Shown here one piece after another: positions 1-6,900 of a DNA stretch of 17,569 nucleotides. The translations under genes and the position numbers were made by a program. The notes under the pieces were generated by a model. That model was not told the DNA's origin. It worked only from the letters and a program-made list of their open reading frames with translations, and ran no database searches. Each line of letters begins with the position of its first letter. Within the stretch, counting starts at the first letter, position 1. This DNA comes from an uncultured Phascolarctobacterium sp. (lineage in GTDB: Bacteria > Bacillota > Negativicutes > Acidaminococcales > Acidaminococcaceae): the NCBI GenBank assembly GCA_900544885.1, contig UQWU01000037.1, forward strand, positions 1-17,569, in the 5' to 3' direction.

Positions 1-50
1 AAGTACTTGGCTGGAAGCGGCCTGGGAGGATAGAAAATCGCCGGTTAGAA

Positions 51-90
51 AAAATAAACTCTGTACTTATTGTACAGAGTTTATTTTTTT
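51..90 (+). terminator. Rho-independent terminator of an upstream unit
   Basis: A perfect 16-bp inverted repeat (51-66 with 72-87, loop TTATT) runs into a T-rich tract through base 90. The first 50 bases upstream are too short to assign to a gene; one frame stops with TAG at 31-33, which would fit the 3' end of a plus-strand gene lying mostly outside the window. The A-rich left arm means the structure could also work in the minus direction. Confidence 0.85.
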
Positions 91-136
91 GTTATGATAA
101 TATTATGATGCATTTGTATTAGAAAGGAAGCTGTTT

Positions 137-1318
137 ATGAATAGAAAACTATCCTATCCAGTATTAGCATTAGCTTTAGGTCATTTAGTTACTGATTTAC
201 AAGCAGGAGCCTTGCCTATTGTTCTGCCACAGCTGAAAGAATTATTTGCTTTAACTTATTCTCAGTTAGCTGCTATAGTACTTTTGCAAAATATCATGTC
301 TTCTGTCATTCAACCAGCCTTCGGCTATATCACTGATAAGCATTCTTTACCTAATTTTTTACCGTTTTGTGCAGCTTTAGCTGGTGCGGGATTTGCTCTA
401 GTTGGTTGGACAAGTTCCTATACTTTACTTTTAGCTACAGTTGTTTTTATCAGCTTAGCTAGTGCTACATATCATCCCCAAGCATCTAAAACAGTCAATT
501 TTTTAAGTACTGATCATAATCGTGCGCAGAATATGGGTATCTTTTCTATCGGTGGTAATGCCGGCATGGCCGTAGGTTCTATTTTAATGACTTTTTTATT
601 AGGGATGGCAGGTGGTATTCATAACACTATGTATTTTGTCTTACCTGGGTTAATCGTATTTTGGTTAATTCTTAAATATATGCCTGAGTATAAAAGAGTT
701 AATAAGGAACATGCTTTACAGCAAGCTAAAAAATCCCTACAAGGTTCTACAGAAAAAATTTCTTATTTTAGTCTTTTTTTGATTTTATTTTATATTTTTA
801 TGCGCTCCTCTATTCATTCCGGCATTTCTACTTACTTGCCATTGTTCTTTATGAAATTTAGAGGCTTTGAAGCTGTTACAGCCAGCAGTCTTGTATCAGG
901 ATTTTTATTAGGTGGTGTGGTAGGTACATATATTGGTTCTGTTTTAAGTGATCGCTTGGGTGCTAGAAAAATTTTGCTAGGCTCAATTACCTTAAGTATA
1001 CCGGCAATTTTCTGCATTACTATTGCTGCTACACCGTTTTTTGCCATGGCTGCTGTAGTAACTGCAGGTTTCTTTATTATCGGCTCTTTTGCAACAACGA
1101 TTATTTTAGCTCAATGTATGTTGCCCAATAATGTCGGTATGGCTTCCGGCTTAACCATTGGCTTTAGTGTTGGTTTAGGCGGATTTGGTGTAACTATTTT
1201 AGGCTTTTTAGCAGACAATTATGGATTAGATTTTGTGATGCGATTATTAGTCTTTTTACCGATTACTGCTGCTTTAGTGGCGATTAAAATTCCTATTCCT
1301 AAAAGTCTGCAGAAATAA
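137..1318 (+). CDS. MFS transporter, fosmidomycin-resistance (Fsr) type
   Basis: A 393-residue integral membrane protein of the major facilitator superfamily, close in style to Fsr, the fosmidomycin-resistance exporters. It has about 12 hydrophobic segments in two halves, separated by a basic cytoplasmic linker near residues 180-210. The N-terminal half shows the family pattern: GHLVTDLQAGALPIVLPQL in the first helix, then QPAFGYITDKH after helix 2 and SIGGNAGMAVGS in helix 5. The C-terminal half has the GSVLSDRLGARK loop that corresponds to the MFS motif between helices 8 and 9. It should be a proton-driven exporter of a small compound in the inner membrane; the substrate cannot be read from the sequence. 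The ATG at 137 has AAGGA nine to ten bases upstream. The rarD-like gene starts 32 bases after the stop with no terminator between, so the two are probably co-transcribed. A weak promoter may overlap the preceding terminator (TTGTAC at 70-75, TATGAT at 93-98). Confidence 0.85.
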   Translation: MNRKLSYPVLALALGHLVTDLQAGALPIVLPQLKELFALTYSQLAAIVLLQNIMSSVIQPAFGYITDKHSLPNFLPFCAALAGAGFALVGWTSSYTLLLATVVFISLASATYHPQASKTVNFLSTDHNRAQNMGIFSIGGNAGMAVGSILMTFLLGMAGGIHNTMYFVLPGLIVFWLILKYMPEYKRVNKEHALQQAKKSLQGSTEKISYFSLFLILFYIFMRSSIHSGISTYLPLFFMKFRGFEAVTASSLVSGFLLGGVVGTYIGSVLSDRLGARKILLGSITLSIPAIFCITIAATPFFAMAAVVTAGFFIIGSFATTIILAQCMLPNNVGMASGLTIGFSVGLGGFGVTILGFLADNYGLDFVMRLLVFLPITAALVAIKIPIPKSLQK

Positions 1319-1350
1319 AAATTTGTAATTTTATAATAGTGAGGGGTATT

Positions 1351-2232
1351 ATGGAGAAAAATTATAAACTGGGTCTTTTATATAGTTTATCTGCCTGTAT
1401 GTTATGGGGCTTTTTACCTATTTATTGGAAACAATTACAGCATGTACACGCCTTTGAAATTTTAGCTAGCCGCTTTTTGTGGTCAGCCTTATTTGTATTC
1501 TTTTTGCTTGTTGTAAGTAGGAAATTAACTACGTTTATTAACGAAACAAAATTTATTTTCAGCAACTGGAAAAGAGCTATCTGTATGTTGGTTGCTGCAT
1601 CTATAATTACCTTTAACTGGGGCATTTTTATTTGGGCTGTAGAGGCAGGACGTATTATAGAAACAAGTATGGGATATTATATCAATCCTTTAGTAAGTGT
1701 TTTGTTCGGTATGGTTTTCTTGCATGAGCGTTTAGGTAAGCTGCAGATTGCTGCTGTTATATGTGCTGTTATCGGTATAGGAACTTTAATTATTAATAAC
1801 GGCGGCCTTCCTTGGATTTCTGTCAGCCTGGCTATAACTTTTGCTTTATATGGTCTGCTGAAGAAAATTTTACCTGTACAGGCTTTGACTAGCATTATGT
1901 TAGAAACATTGCTTATTTCGCCGCTGATGGCTTATTATCTATATTATTTATCTTACAATGGTGGTAATGCTTACCAAAGTGCTGATGTACATACTTTGAT
2001 TTTTTTATGTTGCTCCGGTATCGCGACTGCTACGCCTTTATTATTATTTACTGCTAGTGCACGTCTTTTACCACTAAATGTTTTGGGTTTCATGCAATAT
2101 ATTTCTCCGTCTTTAAGCCTTTTGTTAGGTGTTTTTGTATATAATGAAGATTTTACCTTTGCGTATGCTATAGCTTTTGGTTGGATTTGGTTTGGCTTAA
2201 TACTATTTTCTTGGTCACAAATAAGGAAATAA
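1351..2232 (+). CDS. rarD: RarD-like EamA-family permease
   Basis: A 293-residue membrane protein of the drug/metabolite (EamA) superfamily, nearly the length of E. coli RarD (296 aa). The start of the mature sequence, ACMLWGFLPIYWKQL followed by FEILASRFLWS, is typical of RarD. About ten transmembrane helices fall into two EamA repeats, with the AGRIIETSMGYYINPLVSVL segment ending the first repeat and PLNVLGFMQYISPSLSLLLG ending the second. RarD was named for chloramphenicol sensitivity in Pseudomonas, but its substrate is unsettled, so the call is structural. I chose ATG 1351 over the in-frame GTG at 1339 because GAGGGG at 1341-1346 sits just upstream of 1351 and would lie inside the gene for the GTG. 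It probably shares a transcript with the MFS gene before it and ends at a clear terminator. Both proteins could be exporters, but no shared function can be shown. Confidence 0.88.
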   Translation: MEKNYKLGLLYSLSACMLWGFLPIYWKQLQHVHAFEILASRFLWSALFVFFLLVVSRKLTTFINETKFIFSNWKRAICMLVAASIITFNWGIFIWAVEAGRIIETSMGYYINPLVSVLFGMVFLHERLGKLQIAAVICAVIGIGTLIINNGGLPWISVSLAITFALYGLLKKILPVQALTSIMLETLLISPLMAYYLYYLSYNGGNAYQSADVHTLIFLCCSGIATATPLLLFTASARLLPLNVLGFMQYISPSLSLLLGVFVYNEDFTFAYAIAFGWIWFGLILFSWSQIRK

Positions 2233-2240
2233 ATTATTTA

Positions 2241-2270
2241 TCCTGTCTTTTTTCAAGGCAGGATTTTTTT
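2241..2270 (+). terminator. Rho-independent terminator after rarD
   Basis: A 9-bp stem, TCCTGTCTT (2241-2249) with AAGGCAGGA (2255-2263) including one G-T pair, has loop TTTTC and seven T's after it. It closes the two-gene transporter unit and separates it from the AT-rich intergenic region. Confidence 0.85.
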
Positions 2271-2306
2271 CTAAAACTTTAAAGATACTGTAATAAATGG
2301 TTATAT

Positions 2307-2345
2307 CTGGTAATAAATATATTTTTTAGCAATATTAAATACCAG
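2307..2345. repeat. Imperfect inverted repeat in AT-rich region
   Basis: CTGGTA (2307-2312) pairs with TACCAG (2340-2345). After a small internal mismatch, AATAT (2316-2320) pairs with ATATT further in. There is no T-tract, so it is not a terminator; its role is unknown. Confidence 0.55.
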
Positions 2346-2382
2346 AAAAATAACAGTATGTTCATTTTTATGCTTAGGAATA

Positions 2383-2411
2383 ATTAATAAATAAAAATTT
2401 TATTTATTAAT
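2383..2411. repeat. Near-perfect all-A/T palindrome
   Basis: Fourteen base pairs composed only of A and T (2383-2396 with 2398-2411) surround a single central A at 2397. It is an easily melted element about 200 bases left of the DnaA-box cluster. It could be part of an unwinding element or simply a product of AT-rich drift. Confidence 0.7.
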
Positions 2412-2605
2412 ACAATTAATATTTTCTGAACTTTTCAAAGCCTTGTTTTAAGCACTTATAGGAAGTTTGTAAAATAAAAGTTAAATGATATATAATTTTT
2501 TGAATAAAGGTAAAACAGTTTCTAATTAGTGTAGAAAATAGACTCCTAAATAGAGCTACCCCTATATTTAGTGGTGTGGAGAAAATTAGTTAGTTGTTAT
2601 TAAAG

Positions 2606-2753
2606 TTATCCACAATCTGTGTATAACATGTTGATAAGGTGGAAAAAAAGGCTTAATTAAGCCTTTTTTATTTAAATTGCTTAGTGGATAAAATGTAGAT
2701 AGTTAAAAGTTATGCACAAAATTTGTGGATAACTATGTGGATACTGTTGATAA
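2606..2753. other. Cluster of DnaA-box-like 9-mers
   Basis: Within 148 bases there are two perfect TTATCCACA boxes, at 2606-2614 (plus) and 2724-2732 (minus). Two more match the looser TTATNCACA consensus: TTATACACA on the minus strand at 2618-2626 and TTATGCACA on the plus strand at 2710-2718. Four have one mismatch: minus-strand TTATCAACA at 2629-2637 and 2745-2753, TTATCCACT at 2683-2691, and GTATCCACA at 2736-2744. They fall in two groups (2606-2637 and 2683-2753) on either side of a palindrome. This density is far above chance. The matches are seen directly; DnaA binding is inferred from the consensus. Confidence 0.8.
2644..2669. repeat. 26-bp perfect palindrome (terminator-like) inside the DnaA-box cluster
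   Basis: Six A's, GGCTTAATTAAGCC and six T's form a perfect palindrome centred between 2656 and 2657, lying between the two DnaA-box groups. As RNA it would give a short G-C stem with a U-tract in either direction, so it could be a bidirectional terminator. However, no gene ends here, because rarD already has its own terminator about 370 bases upstream. It may instead shield the cluster from transcription or bind a protein. Confidence 0.7.
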
Positions 2754-2881
2754 CCTTACACAAAATAAGGGAAATATACCATATATATAGCGCTTCGGAT
2801 AAGAAGCGTCTACAATTTTAAAATAAAAAATATATCTGAACATAAGTTTTTAAAAAATCTTGATTTTGCTGTAGTTTCTAC

Positions 2882-2910
2882 TTGCTTTAATTGCTAATTT
2901 TAGTCATAAT
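2882..2910 (+). promoter_or_regulatory. Promoter of the tagaturonate-epimerase-like gene
   Basis: TTGCTT (2882-2887) and CATAAT (2905-2910) are 17 bp apart, about 40 bases before the start codon. This is a good sigma-70/sigma-A type match with an AT-rich upstream region. Confidence 0.6.
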
Positions 2911-2949
2911 AATACTATGACTATTTATAAGTAATTGGAGGAAGAAGAA

Positions 2950-4323
2950 ATGGTTTTAAAACAAGCAACTGTACTGGCTGCTTTAAAACAAGCGGCAGAT
3001 GAGGTAATAAATAAATCTTTATGCGAAGTTTCCGGTGGTTGGCTGGCGTTAGTAAAAGCTGACAACAGCAAACATTTGGCATTTGTGTATCAAGAAGAAA
3101 CTGCTTTGAATAAAATGTTCAAGGATATTGAAAAAACTGTTGAATGTGATGATGTTAAAGTGGAATTAATGGCGTTGAATGCTAATAATGCTGCTGTCGT
3201 ACGTCGTTTTATCAAATGGGTTGCTCCTACTGCCTGCGGTACTAGAGGTACTAGCATCGGCTTTAGTGATTGGCTAGGTGAAGCAGATGCAGTAGTAACT
3301 GATTTGTTTGTTAATCGCCAATTAAAACCTGTTTTAGTTGACTATACTCCGGAAGATAGTATTGCTTTACAACGCAATTTCTTGGAAGCTGTAGATACTG
3401 CTACATGGGGCGTTATGGAAGCAGGTTATAAAGAAGGCTATGGTGCTAATGCTGCCGGACTGAAAACCGAAGAAGAAATTGTTAAAGCATTATTGTATGG
3501 TTATAGCATGATCGGCTTTGATTGCAGTGATAAAATTAATCTGAGTATCGAAAAGCTTTCTGATGAAGCTGTTGAAAAACGTTTTGAAGAATTTAATGAC
3601 ACTTTCCGTGCTGCTGTTAATGCTTCTTATTTGAATGCTGAATTCAAAGTTGGTGATGACACTATTACTTTTGAAGAACACCAATTGCATCGTATTATTC
3701 TGGAGTATGGCGAAGCAATTATGCATGTACAGTTTATTTATAATTCTTATCTGAAAAATACTCCTTGGAATATTGATTTTGAATTGTCCTTATCTAAACC
3801 TGGTAAAGTATTATCTGTACAAGAGCATTATCTGATTGCTAATGAATTAGAGCGTAATGGCATTAAATTGGCTTCTATTTGCTTAGATCCATTAAATGAA
3901 GAATCAAGTTTAGCAGAAAATATGAAGGTGCATTGTGAAATCGCTAATACCTTTGAATATCGTCTGAGCTTCTGCAATGCTGATATTTGTCAGCAAGACT
4001 ACACTGCAGCAATGAAAACCTTAAAAGGTAAAGCTCATTTCAAATTGAATAATGTTCTTTGGATGAGTGCAGTAAAATTGATCGCTGCTCAAGATGCAGA
4101 GCTTTATGCTAAAATTACAGCTGCTGCCGAATGTGATGCTGTTGCTGCTGATGAAATCTGTCATTCTGCTAGCTGCCGTAATTTGGCTTTAAGCTATAAA
4201 AAAGTATTAAATCCTAAAGGAGCTAACTTAGCACCGGAAATTAAGGCTTTCTTGGCTACTCATCATGATGCTTATGTAGAAGAAGTACGTGCTAATGTAG
4301 CTAAGTTTTTGAAAAATATCTAA
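2950..4323 (+). CDS. Tagaturonate epimerase (UxaE)-like protein
   Basis: A 457-residue soluble protein that I place in the UxaE (tagaturonate/fructuronate epimerase) family. UxaE interconverts D-tagaturonate and D-fructuronate in galacturonate breakdown. The best family match is DTATWGVMEAGYKEGYGANA from residue 149, followed by a GFDCSDKI stretch with Asp191 and Asp194. His259 and His328 (in HCEIANTFE) sit where, as I recall, Thermotoga UxaE has matching histidines. The Thermotoga stretch that I recall as His-Ser-Gly-Ser-Asp-Lys reads Cys-Asn-Ala-Asp here (342-345), so activity or substrate may differ. The ATG at 2950 has a strong GGAGG at 2937-2941; an in-frame TTG at 2935 overlaps that site and was rejected. 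The gene stands alone between its own promoter and terminator. No other hexuronate gene (uxaB, uxaC, kdgK) is in the window, so the pathway role is uncertain. The family call is from remembered sequence only. Confidence 0.65.
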   Translation: MVLKQATVLAALKQAADEVINKSLCEVSGGWLALVKADNSKHLAFVYQEETALNKMFKDIEKTVECDDVKVELMALNANNAAVVRRFIKWVAPTACGTRGTSIGFSDWLGEADAVVTDLFVNRQLKPVLVDYTPEDSIALQRNFLEAVDTATWGVMEAGYKEGYGANAAGLKTEEEIVKALLYGYSMIGFDCSDKINLSIEKLSDEAVEKRFEEFNDTFRAAVNASYLNAEFKVGDDTITFEEHQLHRIILEYGEAIMHVQFIYNSYLKNTPWNIDFELSLSKPGKVLSVQEHYLIANELERNGIKLASICLDPLNEESSLAENMKVHCEIANTFEYRLSFCNADICQQDYTAAMKTLKGKAHFKLNNVLWMSAVKLIAAQDAELYAKITAAAECDAVAADEICHSASCRNLALSYKKVLNPKGANLAPEIKAFLATHHDAYVEEVRANVAKFLKNI

Positions 4324-4336
4324 TCTGCTATTTAAC

Positions 4337-4370
4337 AAAGACAGCCGTTTTTGCGGCTGTCTTTTCTTTT
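4337..4370 (+). terminator. Rho-independent terminator after the epimerase-like gene
   Basis: An 11-bp perfect stem (AAAGACAGCCG at 4337-4347 with its complement at 4354-4364, six-base loop) runs into a T-rich tail. It ends the single-gene unit. Bases 4371-4514 that follow are AT-rich, with nothing I can identify before the ilv promoter. Confidence 0.9.
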
Positions 4371-4514
4371 GCAAAAAATAAATTGGCTGAAAAGTCTAGA
4401 AAAATAGTACAAAAATATTGCAAGAATATTTTGTCCGCGTATTAAAAACAAAAATACAAGAAAGTGTAAAAAATGTAACTAAATAAAGAAAAAATATTTT
4501 TTTCAAGAAATATG

Positions 4515-4543
4515 TTGACAAATTTATAAAATAAGGGTATAGT
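4515..4543 (+). promoter_or_regulatory. Promoter of the ilv operon
   Basis: A perfect -35 TTGACA (4515-4520) is 17 bp from -10 TATAGT (4538-4543). Transcription should start near 4550, giving a leader of about 300 bases that holds the T-box. Confidence 0.85.
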
Positions 4544-4549
4544 ATCAGT

Positions 4550-4815
4550 AATTTCAAATTGACCCATAAAGGTTATGATTGGGAACAAAGATAAGAGTGA
4601 ACTATCAGAGAGCTGTTGGTTGGTGTGAAACAGCACGAAGCCTTATTGATTAAATCACCCATGAACTCGTCAGCGAAAGTGTTAGCTAGTAGACTGATGC
4701 GCCACGGATGCGTTATTTCCGAGCCGGTTGATGGACTGGTGCTAAGCGATAAATTAGGGTGGTACCGCGTATTATACGCCCCTGTATATGTATAAAGCAT
4801 ATACAGGGGCTTTTT
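4550..4815 (+). promoter_or_regulatory. T-box riboswitch, isoleucine-type, with terminator
   Basis: The signature T-box sequence AGGGTGGTACCGCG is at 4756-4769. Upstream lies a long stem I, with the AGAGAG and GGTTGGTG distal elements (about 4607-4624). On its 3' side the specifier region reads AAATCACCC at 4652-4660. The triplet ATC at 4654-4656, followed by the usual purine, is an isoleucine codon. The TGGT in the T-box bulge leaves a T to pair with an A discriminator base, which fits tRNA-Ile. A 13-bp perfect terminator stem (4778-4790 with 4798-4810) and five T's follow. When tRNA-Ile is uncharged, its acceptor end should stabilise the antiterminator and let transcription reach ilvB and ilvC; charged tRNA lets the terminator form. 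The specifier position is read from the motif pattern, not from a folded model. Confidence 0.93.
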
Positions 4816-4855
4816 GATTTCCATCATCTGCCAAAAAAAGAATGGAGGAAAAATT

Positions 4856-5080
4856 ATGTTTGAAAAAGTTTTAGTTACAGGTCAAAATGATGAAACATTA
4901 TTACCGCGTGTTTTACGGGTACTATCTAAGCAAGGAGCACAGGTTAAATCTTTACATATGGCGGCTGAGGCCGATTTTTTGAAATTAGAAATTCAGTTAG
5001 CTGATACAGCAGCGGTTCAAGTAGCAAAGTTACTGCAAAAGCAGGTTGCTGTTGTATCTGTCAATACAATGATGGGTTGA
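4856..5080 (+). CDS. ilvN: Acetolactate synthase small (regulatory) subunit, single ACT domain
   Basis: A 74-residue protein that is essentially one ACT domain (residues 3-73), with the beta-alpha pattern VLVTGQNDETLLPRVLRVLSK and a second half ending in VSVNTMM. It lies 13 bases before the acetolactate synthase catalytic gene, so it is very likely the regulatory subunit. It would bind IlvB and possibly give valine feedback. Ordinary IlvN proteins are about 160 residues with a second C-terminal domain; this one is closer to the short IlvM type (87 aa in E. coli). The order small subunit before large subunit is also the reverse of the common arrangement. The ATG at 4856 is preceded by GGAGG at the right distance. 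An upstream in-frame start at 4814 lies inside the T-box terminator tail and was rejected. Whether it responds to valine cannot be told from the sequence. Confidence 0.8.
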   Translation: MFEKVLVTGQNDETLLPRVLRVLSKQGAQVKSLHMAAEADFLKLEIQLADTAAVQVAKLLQKQVAVVSVNTMMG

Positions 5081-5093
5081 GGGGGATGAATCG

Positions 5094-6755
5094 ATGAAGC
5101 TAAAGGGGGCACAAGCTATTGTGCAGGTGCTTTTAGAACAAGGCGTTGATACGGTTTTCGGTTATCCTGGTGGTGCCGTTATTCCCCTATATGATGCTTT
5201 GTATGAAGCTCCTTTAAAAAATGTTTTAACAGCTCATGAGCAAGGTGCTATTCATGCAGCTGATGGTTATGCTAGAGCTAGTGGTAAAACAGGTGTCTGC
5301 ATAGCAACATCCGGTCCTGGTGCGACAAATATTGTTACTGGTCTGGCGACAGCTTATCTTGATTCTATACCGTTAGTTGCCTTAACCGGACAGGTTAGTG
5401 TAAATATGCTGGGACGTGATTCTTTTCAGGAAATTGATATCGTCGGTGTGACTATGCCGATTACGAAATACAATATGTTGGTCCGTAACGGAAAAGAATT
5501 AGTGCCTGCTTTAAGAAAAGCTTTTGCTTTAGCACATGAAGGCAGACCGGGGCCTGTATTGGTAGACATTCCGAGCAGCGTTCAGCTGGAAGATGTAGAA
5601 TGGGAAATGCTTCCTCCGCAAGAAAAAGAACAGCTGGATGATGTTCCTACAGAAAAGCTTGCACAAGCCGCTCAGGTTTTACAGCAGGCAGAAAAACCTG
5701 TTCTGTTAGTCGGCGGTGGTGCTGTAAACAGTGATTCACAACAGGAGTTATTAGCGTTAGCTGAAAAGCTTGATGTTCCGGTAGTAAACACTTTGATGGG
5801 TATCGGCGTATTTCCTGAAAGCAATCAACGTTCTTTAGGTTTAACTGGTATGCATGGTCATATTGCTGCTAACATGGCTGTTGCTCATGCAGATGTGCTT
5901 ATAGTTGCTGGTAGCCGTTTTAGTGATCGTGTTACAGGAGACCGCAATCGTTATGTAGGCAAGAAAACTATTATTCAGGTAGATATAGACCCAACTGAGA
6001 TTGATAAGAATGTCGCTGTAACATTGCCTTTGATGGGCGATGTAAAACAAACTTTAGCTCAGCTATTGCCTTTACTAAAACGTAAAGAGCATCCTAAATG
6101 GTGGCAGCAATTAAGAGCTTGGGATGCACAGGAGGACCGCAGCCTACTGAGTGGTACAAGGCTTACAGCTCCTTGGCTGATGCAGGAAATGAGTAAAAGA
6201 TTAGCAGAAGAAAATCCTATTTATGTTACTGACGTTGGCCAGAATCAGATGTGGGCAGCTCAACATTTAGTAGTTGACTCACCTAGACATCACTTAACAT
6301 CAGGAGGATGTGGTACCATGGGCTTTGGTTTACCGGCAGCACTTGGTGCAGCTTTTGCTAAACCAGAAAATAAAGTGGTTCATATCTGTGGTGATGGCGG
6401 TTTTAAAATGACAGGCATGGAATTATTTACTGCAGCTAAGGAACATAAAAATTTGATTAGCGTAGTAATTAATAACAGTTGCTTAGGCATGGTAAGACAA
6501 TGGCAGCAATTATTTTATGATCAAAGATATTCATCTACATTGTTAACAGAGTTCGATTTTATTGCTTTTGCTAAAGCATGTGGTGCTGAAGGTGTCCGCG
6601 TAACAAGTTGTAAAGAATTTACAGCAGCTTTACAGCAGGCACAGCAGAGCAAAAAACCGTTTTTAATCGAAGCAATCGTAGAACAGGGTGACTTAGTAGA
6701 ACCTATGGTTGCACCTGGTGCTGTAGTAGATGATTTCGTAAAAGTTGTTAAATAA
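5094..6755 (+). CDS. ilvB: Acetolactate synthase, large catalytic subunit
   Basis: A 553-residue thiamine-diphosphate enzyme that joins two pyruvates to make 2-acetolactate (valine/leucine), or pyruvate and 2-oxobutyrate to make acetohydroxybutyrate (isoleucine). The N-terminal pyrimidine-binding domain has GYPGGAVIPLYDAL and the catalytic Glu49 in TAHEQGAIHAADGYARA. The middle domain (about 185-330) begins after PVLVDIPSSVQ. The C-terminal domain has the ThDP/Mg motif GDGG (433-436), ending in the VVINN segment. The FQEIDIVGVTMPITKYN stretch is characteristic of biosynthetic acetohydroxyacid synthases, which also bind FAD, and it separates this protein from the catabolic AlsS type. Length is normal for the family. 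The ATG at 5094 follows a G-rich SD at 5081-5085, only 13 bases after the small-subunit stop, so translation is probably coupled. Confidence 0.95.
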   Translation: MKLKGAQAIVQVLLEQGVDTVFGYPGGAVIPLYDALYEAPLKNVLTAHEQGAIHAADGYARASGKTGVCIATSGPGATNIVTGLATAYLDSIPLVALTGQVSVNMLGRDSFQEIDIVGVTMPITKYNMLVRNGKELVPALRKAFALAHEGRPGPVLVDIPSSVQLEDVEWEMLPPQEKEQLDDVPTEKLAQAAQVLQQAEKPVLLVGGGAVNSDSQQELLALAEKLDVPVVNTLMGIGVFPESNQRSLGLTGMHGHIAANMAVAHADVLIVAGSRFSDRVTGDRNRYVGKKTIIQVDIDPTEIDKNVAVTLPLMGDVKQTLAQLLPLLKRKEHPKWWQQLRAWDAQEDRSLLSGTRLTAPWLMQEMSKRLAEENPIYVTDVGQNQMWAAQHLVVDSPRHHLTSGGCGTMGFGLPAALGAAFAKPENKVVHICGDGGFKMTGMELFTAAKEHKNLISVVINNSCLGMVRQWQQLFYDQRYSSTLLTEFDFIAFAKACGAEGVRVTSCKEFTAALQQAQQSKKPFLIEAIVEQGDLVEPMVAPGAVVDDFVKVVK

Positions 6756-6900
6756 ATATTCTAGAAAAAATAAAGCAGTTGTAAAATAAGGGAAATAAAA
6801 TCGATTGCGTAGATAAATAGAGAAAAGCAATCAAAATTAGAGATAAAAAATATATAAATAAAAAATATATAAAAGCATAAAATAAGGGAGAGTGCTTAAA
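6756..6900 (+). other. ilvB-ilvC intergenic leader, AT-rich
   Basis: These 145 bases contain no terminator. There is a loose hairpin (GATTGC at 6803-6808, GCAATC at 6827-6832) and a pair of direct repeats, AAAAAATATATAAA, at about 6845-6875. AAAATAAGGG appears at 6783-6792 and again at 6879-6888, where its GGG is part of the ilvC SD. A processing site or a minor internal promoter is possible, but nothing shows it directly. Confidence 0.4.

Larger units (their letters stand above)
2271..2934. other. Long AT-rich intergenic region, possible oriC or DnaA-binding locus
   Basis: These 660 bases have no credible coding sequence on either strand. The left part (2280-2600) is extremely AT-rich and holds imperfect and perfect inverted repeats at 2307-2345, 2383-2411 and 2546-2571 (CTAAATA/TATTTAG). 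The middle holds a cluster of DnaA-box-like 9-mers (2606-2753) interrupted by a 26-bp perfect palindrome (2644-2669). To the right is a small hairpin with CGCTTC at 2791-2796 and GAAGCG at 2803-2808, then the promoter of the next gene. AT-rich DNA next to clustered DnaA boxes is what an origin looks like, and the rpsF-ssb-rpsR and ychF genes, which sit beside oriC in B. subtilis, are about 12 kb away. Against this, no dnaA or dnaN is in the window, and genes on both sides run in the same direction rather than diverging. A DnaA-titrating or regulatory site is the alternative. Confidence 0.45.

Noticed and set aside
2271..2934. CRISPR array or IS remnant in the long intergenic region
   Set aside because: There are no regularly spaced repeats, no transposase fragment and no terminal inverted repeats with target duplication; the repeats seen are short boxes and palindromes.
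6803..6832. Possible terminator between ilvB and ilvC
   Set aside because: The stem is only six pairs with an 18-base loop and no T-tract, so it does not support termination.
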